A DNA stretch of 64,000 nt from Amaurobius ferox (taxonomy: Eukaryota > Arthropoda > Arachnida > Araneae > Amaurobiidae), in the NCBI GenBank assembly GCA_951213105.1, contig OX578140.1, positions 115,676,653-115,740,652 on the forward strand. Reading direction: 5' to 3'. The notes beneath the pieces were generated by a model. The model was not told where the DNA came from, did no database searches, and was given only the letters and a program-made list of their open reading frames with translations. Of this stretch, positions 25,785-37,021 are shown piece after piece. The number at the start of each line of letters is the position of its first letter. Position 1 is the stretch's first letter. Both the position numbers and the translations under genes were made by a program.

Positions 25785-26609
25785 TTTTATTATTAAGAAA
25801 TCAAAATGGTTAATTATTTTTTAGAATTTTATGAGGACATATCATGTTGCTCGGCAAAGCAATTAAATTAAACTTATTTGTTAATGTTTATTATTACTTT
25901 TTCGATTTGAATATTAAATAAATGGATATAAAAATATACTATCTTATAAATGAACGGTTTGACTTTTCTTTTAATTATACTAATTGCAGCCTGCGTGCAT
26001 CTCTTTCATATATTTTGACAAGGAGTGTTGCTTAGTGTGACCAAGCTTATATATTGTGTTTAGCTAATAAACTCATATATTGTGTTTAGCCAATAAATTC
26101 ATTTAGCCGATTGTTGAAACAGAAAAACTGTAGAACAGGTATATCTTCTAATGCAATTTCAGTGTTTTCATTTAGTATATATAAACGGAATCTGGATGTT
26201 TTATTCAGATCTGCAAATTCAGAGCTACGAATTTAGCGGGATATCGCCAACTTGGCAACTTTTCGTTTTTGCCAAATTGACGATAATATCGCCAATTATT
26301 AAAAACGACGCAATTCAATGAAATTTATTTTGCTTTGTTAGAAGAAAGTACTGAAATTATGTTTCATTAGAATTTGTTCTTGCAGTCCAACCATCCTAAT
26401 TAGTAACACATTTAGCGAATTTTTAAAATGTCATCAAATTGATAAAAATGTTTGTAAATTCATAAAAATATATTGAAATTGATAAAATTGCGCTAAATAA
26501 ATTAAATTAATTGTGTTTTGTTATTAGACAGTATCGTGATGATGTTTCGTCGATAAGTGGGACTATCAGTTCAACAGTCTCATTTGGCGATAAATTTGAT
26601 AATTTTTTG
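25785..26609. other. AT-rich stretch with GGCGA/GCCAA-rich relic
   Basis: Two tandem units of about 27 bp with ATATTGTGTTTAGC(T/C)AATAAA lie at 26048-26103. From about 26228 to 26610, words such as TATCGCCAACTTGGCAAC, TTGCCAAATTGACGATA, TCGCCAATTATTAAAAACG and TTTGGCGATAAATTTG mark a relic of the right half of an A/B-like element. Confidence 0.45.
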
Positions 26610-26997
26610 ATATGTCGCCAAAATTTCCATACAGATAGCATTATTCAGACGATATTTTTTCCACCAATTTATTTGAAACAAATGATATCATGTCGCTTAG
26701 CAACGGATTTAAATCCAATGTGTTATGGGGCAGACGATTTTTATTAAATATTTTCCGATTTTAATAATAAAGATATGTATTATATAAAATAAATTTCTTT
26801 GCCGTTGCATTTTTGACTGGATAATATCAGTTAACGATCTTCAGATTTAAACATTATTATTATTGATATTTTCGGGAATTATTGCTTCAGAAATTGTTGA
26901 TATTTTCAAGTTATTATGTCATTGTTTTATTGCGGCAAAAATTATTGAAACTCATATATTGCACGTTGTACGAGAAATAGAAATCTTCTACAAATGC

Positions 26998-27011
26998 ACG
27001 GTACATATTCT
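26998..27011 (+). repeat. Target-site duplication of SINE copy 1, left
   Basis: ACGGTACATATTCT, repeated exactly at 27458-27471 after the (CAA)n tail. Confidence 0.95.
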
Positions 27012-27457
27012 GGGCTAACAGCCGTACCGTGTTGAAAACACCGGTTCTAGTTAGATCACCGAAGTCAGGCAGCATCGGGCGCGGTTAGTACTTGAAATAG
27101 GTGACCGCGTGCTGTTGGACATTTCGGGCGCGGTAGCCCGGTGGTTTGCGCGCTGGACTTGCACGCCGCCACAACTGCCGCCGTGTTCATGCGGAGTACG
27201 ATCACGTTAAACATGTGGGTCCGTAAGTCCTTCCAAGAGGTTGGTGGTAGGGGAAGGAGGGTACGGTCCCTGTGGATGCCTCCCCCACTGAGTTCCGGTC
27301 TAAATTGGGTGGCACTTCCCGGCCGTCCAAACAGTTACCTTACACCTTTTTGGTACCGGCCGTCCAAATAGTTGTTCAAGTCCACTGGATGAGCCGGACG
27401 GTCTGGGTTTTCAACACCTTTTTGGTAGGTCGGACGGTCTGGATCTCAACAACAACA
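27012..27457 (+). mobile_element. 5S-tRNA composite SINE, full copy 1
   Basis: Head: a 5S rRNA-like sequence (27014-27120). Middle: a GCCCGGTGGTTTGCGCGCTG block like a tRNA A-box region, and a GTGTTCATGCGGAGTACGAT block. Tail: GGTTGGTGGTAGGGGAAGG, GGGTACGGTCCCTGTGGATG, CCGGTCTAAATTGGGTGGCA, CCGGCCGTCCAAA, GGTAGGTCGGACGGTCTGG, then CTCAACAACAACAAC. The tail holds an internal duplication (CACCTTTTTGGTA with GGACGGTCTGG appears twice, 27347-27450). A 14-bp target duplication flanks it, so mobilisation by LINE machinery is likely. Confidence 0.92.
27014..27120 (+). pseudogene. 5S rRNA-like head of SINE copy 1
   Basis: CCGTACCGTGTTGAAAACAC, TTAGATCACCGAAGTCAGGC and GGGCGCGGTTAGTACTTG align with the 5S rRNA body including the internal control region. 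The segment after GTACTTG is short by about 12 bases relative to the copy at 50161, so it cannot be a functional 5S rRNA. Confidence 0.88.
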
Positions 27458-27471
27458 ACGGTACATATTCT
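27458..27471 (+). repeat. Target-site duplication of SINE copy 1, right
   Basis: ACGGTACATATTCT, identical to 26998-27011. Confidence 0.95.
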
Positions 27472-28114
27472 AATCTACGAGAATATAAGTAGTACAGTTA
27501 TATTGGCATATATTTTGGCATATATTGGCATATATTAAAATCAAGGACGGCCTTCTGGTATGAAGATTATGGTGATTATTGATATTTTCAATTTAAAACG
27601 TTATCTGTTTTATTTTGGCAACGATTTTTGAGACTCATATTGTAATACTGGTAATCTTCTACTAACACTCGAACATATCTTCTAATCTACGACATTATAG
27701 TAGCACGGGTATATATTGCCATATAATTTTAGCACTTTTTGGCATATATTGGAATAATTACTGCCTTCAGGTTTAAAGATTACGGGTTTATTGAAATTTT
27801 CAATGTATACATGTAATCTACTAATACAGGTTATATCTATTCGCATAAATAAGTAGTATGGGTTCCATGCAATTTTAAGGTTTTATATTGCATATATTGA
27901 TTCAATTCCATATTTATTTATAAATTTGCTTACTAGAGAGGCCAGGATGTTTTATTCTTCAGATCTGCTAGTGAAGATAATTTTGCATAGCGAGAACCGA
28001 GATTCTTAAACTTCTTTTTAGGAACATTACATTAAATATTTTAACAGAATATTTTGATTAAAAATGTCATTTAGGAATTTGCACGTGATTGTGCATTTTA
28101 ATTTTCTTTCTATT

Positions 28115-28330
28115 ATATACTACGTGCGAAGAACGGGTATGCTGCTAGTAGAAAATATGTCTGTTTACGTGTGTGTTTTTCTCATCATCACTAAAGAACG
28201 GCTTCGGAATTGAATGAAATTTTGGGGTAGACTTGGAATAACCACCTCTTAAAATATAGTCAATGTTTCGAGCTTTTAACAAGAGAGGTAGTCCAGATAT
28301 TAATTAAAAATACCCAATTAAACCTTCCTC
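28115..28330 (+). mobile_element. Family F fragment, copy 2, with Helitron-like end
   Basis: TATATACTACGTGCGAAGAA followed by CGGGTATGCTGCTAGT (ending at about 28150) resembles the GTGCGAAGCxGGGxxGGxxGCTAGT 3' end of many arthropod Helitrons. Directly after comes AGAAAATATGTCTGTTTACG, CTAAAGAACGGCTTCGGAAT and ATGAAATTTTGGGG, as in family F copy 1. The fragment separates the two family I units. Confidence 0.45.
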
Positions 28331-28334
28331 AGAA

Positions 28335-29220
28335 ATATCATTATGCAAGCGGTATATTTTCTACCAATTTATCTGAAGAAAATTATAACATGTAGCTTAG
28401 CAACGGATTTAAATCCAATGTGTTTTTATGAAGATAATTTTTATGAAGTCTTTGGAGAATTCAATAATAAAGATATGTATATAAAATAAATTCAAATTTC
28501 ATTGATATTGCATGTTTGACTGGATTATATCAATTACGGCCTTCAGATTTACACATTATTATTATTAATATTTTTCATAATTATTGCTTCGGGAATTATT
28601 GTTATTTTAACAAGGATTTTAGAAACTCATGTGTTGTAGTACGGTTAATCTTTACAGGGTTATTGATATTTTTAATTTATTATGTCATCTGATTTATTTT
28701 GTCAAATGATCTTGAAACTCCTATTGTAATACGGGTAATCCTGTAACACACGGGCATATCTTATAATACAAGGGCATCTTATAATCTACGACAATATAAG
28801 TAGTATGGGTATACCTTCCCATACAATTTCAGCGCTTTTTTTTGGCATATATTAAAATCAATTACGGCCTTCAGGTTTAAAGATTACGGGATTATATATA
28901 TTTTCAATTTATTACGTTATATATTTAATTTTAGATTTTAGAAACTCATATGTCGTAATACGTGTAATATTCATCTAATACACTGTTATCTAATACACTT
29001 CTAATATTCAAATATATAAGTAGTACGGGTTCCATACAAGTTTAGAGCTTTTATTTTGCATATATTGATTCAATTTAATATTTTTCTTTGTAAATATGTT
29101 TACGATTGGGACCAGCATGTCTTATTCTTTAGACCTGCCTGTCTAGATAATTTTGTATAGCGATAACAGATATTCTTAAAGTTTTCATCATTAAATAACA
29201 GAACAATAAAATTATAAAAA
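28335..29220 (+). repeat. Family I long direct repeat, right unit
   Basis: Starts with GGTATATTTTCTACCAATTT and CTTAGCAACGGATTTAAATC, and ends with GATAATTTTGTATAGCGATA. Order matches the left unit, with substitutions and small indels but without the SINE. Near 28720-28800 and 28940-29030 the inner subrepeat recurs (CTAATACACTGTTAT; TAAGTAGTACGGGTTCCATA). Confidence 0.75.
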
Positions 29221-29533
29221 TTAATTGCCCTCATAGGCTTATTTTATAAAGAATCCTATCTTAAGTACTTGAAACGACAAACGCAAAATTTGTCGCTAAA
29301 CGTCTAGGAGTTAATTTTTAAGTCTAATCGGTACCAAAAATAATGAACAAAATGTGTAAGACATTAAAAATTCCAATTCCAATATTTGTTGACGATTTCC
29401 AGCAGAGTTTTAATACAGGGTGTCATATTGGAAACCTCTTATTGAGTGCAATTGTAAACTCGTCAAGATATAAAAATGCAAAAATATAAGTGCTTGCTGA
29501 AACCTCTTATTGAGTACGATTGCAAGAGAAAAA
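29221..29533. other. AT-rich spacer
   Basis: The words GGAAACCTCTTATTGAGTGCA and GAAACCTCTTATTGAGTACG (compared over GAAACCTCTTATTGAGT) occur at about 29429 and 29500, a short direct repeat next to the left end of A4; a related ACCTCTTATTAAGTTCG lies just beyond its right end near 30489. The A4 element may therefore sit inside a small tandem repeat. Confidence 0.45.
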
Positions 29534-30444
29534 AATCTGATGTGGGCACCGCATGACTTTTCTTATATAACGCAATGAATTTACAACTTTTACAGTTAAA
29601 AAAAATGTTGTTCATACAGTAGATACTTATATTCTTTCAAAGATATTGAATTTTCTTGAATTAGTCGTCATTTTTATTTATTTTTATACATTGGGCGAGA
29701 TTTTCGTTAATTTGGCAACATTTAAAAATGCCGCCAAGTTGGCCACATTCCGCTAAATTCGTCGCCAAAATGTCGCTAAGCGTTATGGAAGGTGAAATAA
29801 GTTATTTTTACAGCAGATAAATGACTATTCGCGTTCAAATACAAAAGTATTACTCAAAGTGTCTTTTCTCGTGAATGGAACGAGTTAGATCCACGAGAAT
29901 GATGTCACCAAATTTATCGCATGATATTACATATGAAAAGTGAACATGTTTTTTAACACTTAATATTTTTTTTAATTTATGAGACTTTTTGATAAATGTA
30001 TTTAAAAAATGTGCAATATCTAGAGAACGGTTTATGCTAGTGTTTTAAAATTTATGGCAATCGTTTTCTAAGGAAAAATTACATAAGAAATGTCTACTTG
30101 CGTAACTTTATTAAAGCTTTTGAATTTATGATGATTTTTTGAAAATTTTACTCGAAAATTTAGGAGGGTTCTGAACATTCGATTGTATTTTAAAACAATA
30201 AGCTTCCAGTATTCATGGATTGTGATTTTTGTACCAAATTTCATTTGAATCGCTCCATTCGTTCGTGAGATATCGTCTCCACAGGCTCACTGACAGACAC
30301 ACACATTCACACAGAGAGACATCACCTCAAAAATATTCGATTCATGATCAGGGATGCTTGAAACGTGCTCTTCTGTCGAAAACTCGAAGTCGAATTTTCT
30401 ACCCCGTCACAATACTTTACTTATACATTATGTATAAGGAAAGT
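29534..30444 (-). mobile_element. Family A element, copy A4
   Basis: Inverse orientation: AATCTGATGTGGGCACCGCA, single palindrome arm, TGGCGA/GCCAA zone (29690-29785), ATCCACGAGAATGATGTCAC, a short CA tract (30296-30320), GTGATTTTTGTACCAAATTT, and a terminal palindrome (TTTACTTATACATTATGTAT then AAGGAAAGT). Confidence 0.88.
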
Positions 30445-30954
30445 AAAAAAAAAGGATGTGAAAATTCAAAAATTACAGTTTCCCACCAAAACCTCTTATT
30501 AAGTTCGTTTGCAAAAAATGAGTATATGATAATGTAAAAATTAAAGTTGTCCGCTAAATCCTCTGATTTTAATAAGAGTGTCTTCCACATGAACTGGAAC
30601 GTCGTGTTAAGAGCAAAATATAAGCCGTTCTTTTGTAACACCTTACATATTTTGCAGAAGAAATGGAATAAACTATATTCTTGCAACTTATTGCCAAAAT
30701 ATCATTAAAATCATGCTAAAATAGTACAAGGTAGAATTTCGACTAAAGTCGATCGGATACCTATTAATATTGCAGAAAGTGTGTTATTATTAACAACCAC
30801 TAATTCTCAGACGCGTATTTTTTTGTAATGTTTAGGCAACCCTCAGTACCTACCAGAATTCCGTTTTTAAAGAATCTGATACAGAAAGAATCGACGTAGA
30901 TCATTGGTAGCATAATGAGTCAGTTGGAAGTAATAAAACCATGTCCATTTGAAG
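30445..30954. other. AT-rich spacer
   Basis: Nothing recognised. Confidence 0.3.
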
Positions 30955-31100
30955 AGTGTTGATGGAACAGAAGAAGGAGGGTATTGTCACAGTGGTTGCC
31001 ACCGGACAAAATTATATGGTTTTTCCAGCTGTCCAAACATTTGCCTTAAACCTTTGGGTAGGTTGAATCATAATAACCTTGTGTTGAATGGTCTGGACCG
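30955..31100 (+). mobile_element. Eroded tail copy of the 5S-tRNA SINE
   Basis: GAAGAAGGAGGGTATTGTCA, GTGGTTGCC, TTTTTCCAGCTGTCCAAACA, CCTTAAACCTTTGGGTAGGT and AATGGTCTGGACCG correspond in order to the tail blocks of the full copies. There is no (CAA)n tail and no visible target duplication, so this is an old copy. Confidence 0.6.
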
Positions 31101-31259
31101 AAAGATACCAAATTATCGTATATCGAGAACTGCTTGAATTTATGCTATAAATATACGATATTTACTAAATGTAATAAGTAGTGTACATTTTAATTAACTG
31201 GGTACACTTGATTACAATTTTATTTGTAAATAGCTAGTCGAATGGTCATAGTTAGTAGA

Positions 31260-31261
<2 letters not shown>

Positions 31262-31304
<43 letters not shown>

Positions 31305-31361
31305 CACATGTATATACATACATACAGACATATATATATATATATACATACATACACATAT

Positions 31362-31395
<34 letters not shown>

Positions 31396-31480
31396 ATATA
31401 CATACATATTCATACATATATATATATACATTCATATATATACATATACATGTATACATAATACATATATACATATATAC
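31262..31480. repeat. (TA)n / (TACA)n microsatellite
   Basis: Pure TA runs alternate with CATACACA- and CATACATA-type interruptions for about 220 bp. Open frames of 60-90 codons in both strands consist of Tyr, Ile, Cys, Val and His only and are artefacts. Confidence 0.97.
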
Positions 31481-33279
31481 CAAAAAATAGAAACATATTT
31501 TTGATTAGTTATATAATCTTATTCTTCGAAATAGTTCTTCTTTATGGATTTTTAAACTTATTATTCTGATAGTATTCCAACAACAATTTGTCTCAATATA
31601 TGCATGCATTTAGCAAATATTCTTAAATTCTCCCTTTTGAGGAGTTTGAGGCCAGATTGATTAATTACAAATATTATCTTTGGAAAATTTTAAGTAACTT
31701 CTCACTGCAAAAATCACAGCTTTAGCACTGCAAATTTCACAGCATCTTTTCACTGCTTATATTAAAACTGCGAAATTCTACTGTTAAATGGGAAAACGAA
31801 ATAATCAGATTATTTCTTTTCTCAAGTACATCGTCTGCGTTAAGTTCAATTCTTTTAGTGGCAGCACTATCAAAATAAGTAAACTTTAAATAACTTGATT
31901 ATCACTCATCACAGTTGAAAGCACTAGAATTACGTTAATTAATGTCCAGCTGGTTCTGTCATTAGAATAATCCAAAGTTTTCCAAATTTAGAGGACCTGT
32001 AAATGTTAGAGTAGGGTTAATTATCACGTTTTTAAACAATCAATATTTCGTTTCTTAAATGAAAAATAAAAGCAGGAACAATGGTATGAAAAGCTAAAGA
32101 TGGTATGTACTGTAAAAAAAATAATTAGTTACAAATACTATACGTTCTATTTGCGAATAATAGCAAAATAAAGTGATTATTCCCTATAGGAGTTAACAGT
32201 TATTATTCAAGGTATTTATCTTTTTAATTCCCTTTCTACTTAACTTTTAATTTATTCGCATATGAAATAAATCTGCGTCAAATTCAACGCATTGTTTGTT
32301 AATTTTTGTTACTTTAAAACAAAAGTTGTAAATACATTTCTACAAGAATTAGAAAAGAAAATATCCATTTGTTTTTATGCTTCATTAGTTCATCCCTGTG
32401 AAATGTGATTCCTTCAAATCGGAACATCGTTAAAATGTACATATCTAATAATTTTATGTTTATTATTTAGCGGAGATTATGTCTTAACAATAAAGTTATG
32501 AAGTTTAACTGAAAAACCTGCTTAATCAATTCTCCGTTGAATTCAAAGAACTCTTTTTCACTTAATATTTTATACAATGTAGACATCGAAATCTTAATTT
32601 TAAAAACTACAGAAAAGATAACAGTTTCTTTTCAGCATCGTAATAATACTCGTATACTTTCAGATTTCAAATATTTGCCCACAAATTGCCACGCATTAAA
32701 TTTCAGGAAACTACATCGATATAATTGTCCTTCAAGTTTCAAAGTACTAAAACAAAAGGTTTAGTGAAAGTTAGAATACTTCATTATAAAAATATCGTAA
32801 AACAAATATGTATATACTCTAATTTTGAGTGTGAGTAACAAGGAACTCTAGACAACAAGGAGAAAGTAGTAACAAGGAGAGTGGGACTAACTTCCTATGG
32901 CTGAAACAAATTCCCCTCTGGTAGCGACTAATTGCCTTCGGGTGGGGATTAATCTGGTGGGGAATTATCTTGCAATCAATGGAATTAATCCTAAATCCCT
33001 CCTCCATGAGGGAAATGAATATTTCCTGGGGTGACTTCAATGGCCCCTACGGTAGTAAATATTTATTGAGCTTTATTGAAGATTTTACTCATATGGGGAA
33101 TAGTGTATAATGTTATGATGTATCGTCTGGAATCGTGAATGTACGCTGAGGCTACAAGAATGAGTTTAAATTTCTGGATAACTAACATGTTTATTTACAA
33201 GCACAGCGTAAACACGAACAATATACAGTAAATTGCTCAATTAATTTCACACAAAAGCAGATACTATACTTAAAGCATT
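31481..33279. other. AT-rich non-coding stretch
   Basis: Mostly featureless. At 32830-32890, TAACAAGGA(A/G) words recur three times. At 32895-33050 a slightly GC-richer segment (TTCGGGTGGGGATTAATCTG) is unassigned. TTTATTTACAAGCACAGCG near 33189 resembles the inverse of an AATAAA-bearing LTR segment, but no ends were found. Confidence 0.35.
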
Positions 33280-33462
33280 GACGTATTTCATTTCACAAAA
33301 CAGCAGCTATGATTCTCCAAACATCGATGTATTCCATTTAACTAAACAGTCGCTTTTATTCTCAAAACATGGACTACTTCATTTCACAAAACAGCGAATA
33401 CAATTCTCGAAACATTGACGTAATTCATTTCACAAAACAGTCGCTACTTTTCTCAAAACGTT
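33280..33462 (+). repeat. 46-bp minisatellite, four diverged units
   Basis: Units start GACGTATTTCA, GATGTATTCCA, GACTACTTCA and GACGTAATTCA at 33280, 33326, 33372 and 33417. Each contains a (C)ACAAAACAG-like block and a TCTC(A/C/G)AAAC block. The array lies in a stretch that could be an LTR. Confidence 0.85.
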
Positions 33463-33889
33463 GACGAATATCACAGTTTAATATAGATCGTATCACGTCC
33501 TCTGCTGTCCAACTGAGTGATGACTTATTTCATGGAATCTCCATCGAAACTTCTAGAAATCTCTCATATCTCGTAGAATATACGTTCTTTCGAGGTGTTT
33601 CTCGAATTTAAAATAACACTCGCCAAACGTCTCCAAATTGGCGATGAATTACCAAATCTTGCAACCTCCCCTCCTAACTTCAGCACATGGAAACCCTAGA
33701 TGCACGTAATAGGAAAGGTTGTTTGTACTGGTGTTTTCTCCATCTGATTTTCAAAAGAGGCTCCAGTGAGAGCATTTTACACGTTCGTAACTATAAGTAT
33801 GTTCGTAACACAAATTATTGAGATAAACTACAAGTTCTTCCGTGATTTTTCAAGGATGCACACCAGTCTCTTTATAATAGGCATTGCAT
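33463..33889. other. Unassigned stretch
   Basis: Slightly GC-richer than its flanks, with GCCAAACGTCTCCAAATTGG and similar words. No element or gene recognised. Confidence 0.3.
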
Positions 33890-34600
33890 TGGCTGAGTGA
33901 GAGGGTGATGTTTCGAAATTATCAAGCACTTTCACTATATCCAGGATCTTGATTTCTGGTGTCATTCAATCCATCTCAGACATTTTTCTCGAAACTAAGA
34001 AAAATTCGAAAACTTCAAAAAATCGAAGTAGGGGTGGTGATGCAAAGCAATAATCAAAAACTACAAAAGTTAGTTATCAAGAACTTGCCCTCTAGATAGA
34101 ATCTTGGTGTTATTCTATTTCGAACCATCTCGTCTTCTAGGTCAACAAAATAAAATCTAACATTACGAAAATTTGACTTAGCGCTGACGATACAATGGAA
34201 TTATTAAAAAACTCAAAACCACTTTTAAAAATAACCGAGCAATTCCCCTTGAGACAGCAGCTAAGTTTAAGGCTCATTCGATACGTTTCAGCTTCCAGAA
34301 CTCGAATTAGGGGGTTGTTGTTGAGACCCAAACCGTCCGAAATACCAGAAAGGTGTCAGGTAACTTTTTGGACGGCCGGGAAAAGCCACCCAATTTAGAC
34401 CGGAACCCAGTCGAATTAGGGGGTAACAATACAAAGCGATTTTCAAAACACTTTCACCACTTTGCTTCTCTAAAACAATTAATACACAATTTGATATCAC
34501 TTTCGCTTTCAACAATTGAAACTGGTTATGAAAAACTTTTATTAAGAGTGTTGGTGTCAGATTCATTGACCTAAATCGTTTAGTACCCCGAAGCGTGGGT
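33890..34600 (+). repeat. Family G interspersed repeat, copy 1 (internally iterated)
   Basis: Two successive units share TTCGAAAACTTCAAAAAATC / TACGAAAATTTGACTTAGCG, GGTGATGCAAAGCAATAATC / GACGATACAATGGAATTATT and AAAACTAC / AAAACTCAAAACCACTTTT. A third stretch follows with AACAATACAAAGCGATTTTC and CACTTTGCTTCTCTAAAACA. The last parts match 41460-41650. A truncated SINE lies inside at 34316-34410. Confidence 0.6.
34316..34410 (-). mobile_element. 5S-tRNA SINE, 95-bp 5'-truncated copy
   Basis: Inverse orientation: TGTTGTTGAGACCC (the CAA tail), CCGTCCGAAATACCAGAAAG, TTTTTGGACGGCCGGGAAAA and CACCCAATTTAGACCGGAAC, i.e. the last 95 bases of the SINE. TCGAATTAGGGGGT flanks it exactly at 34302-34315 and 34411-34424. 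Confidence 0.93.
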
Positions 34601-34806
34601 GCAATGACTAGTTTGAACATATAATAACCCCTTTCGAAGGCAAAGAAGGAATCCTACATCAAACGATTTTGGGTAAAATTTTAAATATGTGTTCATTATT
34701 ATACGTTATAATAACACTAATAGTAAATAATTAAATTCCATGATGTAATGGAATATTTGGATAATGCATTTACATGATTAAATCTTATATGATCATTTCC
34801 AGGATT
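34601..34806. other. AT-rich spacer
   Basis: Nothing recognised. Confidence 0.3.
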
Positions 34807-35742
34807 ACTTTCCTTATATACATAATGTATAAGGAAAGTATCGTGACGGGGTCGAAAATTCGAATTTGAGTTTCCGACGGGAGAGCACGTTTCAAGCATC
34901 CCTGATCACGAATCGAACATTTTTGAAGTGATGTCTGTGTATATGCGTGTGTGTGTGTGTCAGTGAGACAATGGAAACGATATATCACAAACGAATGGAT
35001 TAACTCGAATGAAATTTGGTACAAAAATCACAATCCGTGAATACTGGAAGCCTATTGTTTTAAAACACAATCGACTGTTCAGAACCCCCCCCCCCTCCCA
35101 AATTCTCGAGTAAAATTTTGAAAACATCATCAAAAAATCAAAGACTTCAATAAAGTTTCGCAAATAGGCATTTCTTATGTAATTTTTCCTTAGAAAACGA
35201 TTGACATAAACTTTAGAACGCTAGCATAAACCGTTCTCGAGAGATTGTACATTTTCCAAATAAATTTATTAAAACATCCCATAAATTAAAAATATATATA
35301 TATTAACTGTTAAGAAACATGTTCTCTTTTCATATGTAATATCATGTGATAAATTGGGTAATATCATTCTCGTGGATTTAACTCGTTCCATTCACGAGAA
35401 AAAATACTTTGAGTAATACTTTTGTATTTGAACGCCAATAGTCATTTATCCTCTGTAAGAATAACTTAATTCTCCGTCCGTAACGCATGGCGAGATTTTG
35501 GAGATAAATTTAGCGAAATGTCGCCAACTTGGCGACATTTTTAAATGTTGCTAAGTTAACGAAAATCTCTCCAAATGGATATAAATGACGCTAAATCAAT
35601 GAAAATGACGACTAATTGAAGAAAATTCAATATCTTGGAAAGAATATAAGCATCTATTATAAGTATAACCATTTTTTTAACTGTAAAAGTACTAAATTTA
35701 TTGCATTATATAAAGAAAGTGATGTGCTGGCCACATCAGATT
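34807..35742 (+). mobile_element. Family A element, copy A5
   Basis: Near-perfect palindrome at the left (TATACATAATGTATAAGGAA), short GT tract (34930-34962), a poly-C run at 35085, the TCTCGTGGATTTAACTCG block and the TGGCGA zone (35488-35580). The right end has one arm (ATAAAGAAAGT) and a hairpin GATGTGCTGGCCACATCAGA. Confidence 0.88.
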
Positions 35743-36170
35743 ATTTTTGATAGCAGCAGTATGAAATTAAAAACTCATGATTGATTGTTTATTATTGTGC
35801 AAAGGATATCCTAAATTTTTGTTAATTAGTCTAGTGAGTATTGTCAAATTCAATACTTTCTTTAAATTTAACGTACTTGCCAATTCTAAAGAGTTGCGGT
35901 AACAATCATACTAATTAGTAAGTTGTTGTTGAAATGTTAGAGTGTTAAATTTGGAATAGGAAGAATTAGAGAAAACTGTCTCAATCTATGAATTAAATAT
36001 TGCATAGAGAGAGATAAATATACCGGTAGAATATGTTAAAGTGTTATAAGGAGTAATGCATTTGAAATAAAATAAAATGAAATGTGCTTATATATGTTGC
36101 TCAACTTTACCTTGTCCTTTTCACAATGTGTATTTTACTTATTAATAAAGTAAACGGATTAAAAAATATT
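35743..36170. other. AT-rich spacer
   Basis: Nothing recognised. Confidence 0.3.
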
Positions 36171-36790
36171 ACTTCCCCTACATGTTTAGTATAATGTATA
36201 GGAGAAGTAATGTGACAAGGTCAAGAATTCGAGTTTTCGATGGAAGAGCACGTTTTAAGCATCCTTGAACTCGAATCGAAAATTTTTAAGGTGATGTGTG
36301 TGAATGCGATATCTCACGAACGAATGCAGCTTTTTCAACCTAATTCGGTACGATTATTACGATCCGTTAATATTAAAAATATATTGATTTTAAACATGAT
36401 TTAATGTTTGGAAGCTCCCAAATTTTCAAATTATTTAAAACATCATAAGCAAATCAGGGCTTTCAATAATGGTAAAAAATAATCACTTTGTTCGTTTTTT
36501 TTTTTTTTTTTTTTTTTTGTTATAAAACGAATTTCACAATGTTTAGAACACTGCCTTGCGCCGTTCTTGGGATTATGCACGTTTTTCAAATAAAAATTTA
36601 TAGCAGTTAGTTTCATCATGTAACGAACGCTTGGCAAAATATTTAGCAAGATTGACGACTAATTTGGAGAAATATTGCCAAGTTAGCGACCTTTAAATAT
36701 GAAGCCAAATTGACGAAAATGTCGCCAAATTGATGAAAATGACGCTAAATTGATGAAATTATAATTAACGTATTTTAATATAATGGCGTA

Positions 36791-36978
36791 AACTCAAGCG
36801 TTTCCTAGCGATCGTTCGGCTGTCGGGTTGTGATTTCGAATCGTACCTGCGGGCATGGATGTTGTGTCACCGGGCGTAGTGTGTTCCGCCCCCCCCCCCT
36901 TCATGTGACGGCTAAATGGTCCATGTTTCTGGCCGGTGTATAGGCGAATGATGAATATATCAAGTGCCTGGCCATTTG

Positions 36979-37014
<36 letters not shown>
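36791..37014 (+). mobile_element. tRNA-derived SINE with (AT)n tail
   Basis: CCTAGCGATCGTTCGGCTG resembles a tRNA A-box region and GTGATTTCGAATCGTACC a B box. The body has GTTGTGTCACCGGGCG, a poly-C run, ATGGTCCATGTTTCTGGCC and AAGTGCCTGGCCATTTG, and the 3' end is a pure AT run of about 40 bp. ATATAATGGCGTA flanks it at 36778-36790 and 37015-37027 (the first bases are ambiguous because of the AT tail). It is unrelated to the 5S-headed SINE. Confidence 0.85.

Positions 37015-37021
<7 letters not shown>

Larger units (their letters stand above)
26610..28080 (+). repeat. Family I long direct repeat, left unit
   Basis: Blocks in order: CTTAGCAACGGATTTAAATC (26695), AATAATAAAGATATGTAT, CTGGATAATATCAGTTA, GGAATTATTGCTTC, AAACTCATAT, TCTAATCTACGA, GGCATATATT, ACGGCCTTC, GGTTCCATGCAATTTTAAGG, GCATATATTGATTCAATT and a final ATAATTTTGCATAGCGA. 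All recur in the same order at 28335-29220. Within the unit a subrepeat of about 200-250 bp (TTCAGGTTTAAAGATTACGG, AAACTCATATTGTAATAC, TCTACGACA) is itself iterated. A 5S-headed SINE interrupts this unit at 27012-27457. Confidence 0.75.

Noticed and set aside
31212..31490. Open frames of 63-87 codons on both strands
   Set aside because: They consist of Tyr, Ile, Cys, Val and His from a TA/CA microsatellite and are not genes.
36850..36960. Snurp-like or small RNA gene
   Set aside because: The segment is the body of a SINE bounded by an AT tail and target duplication.
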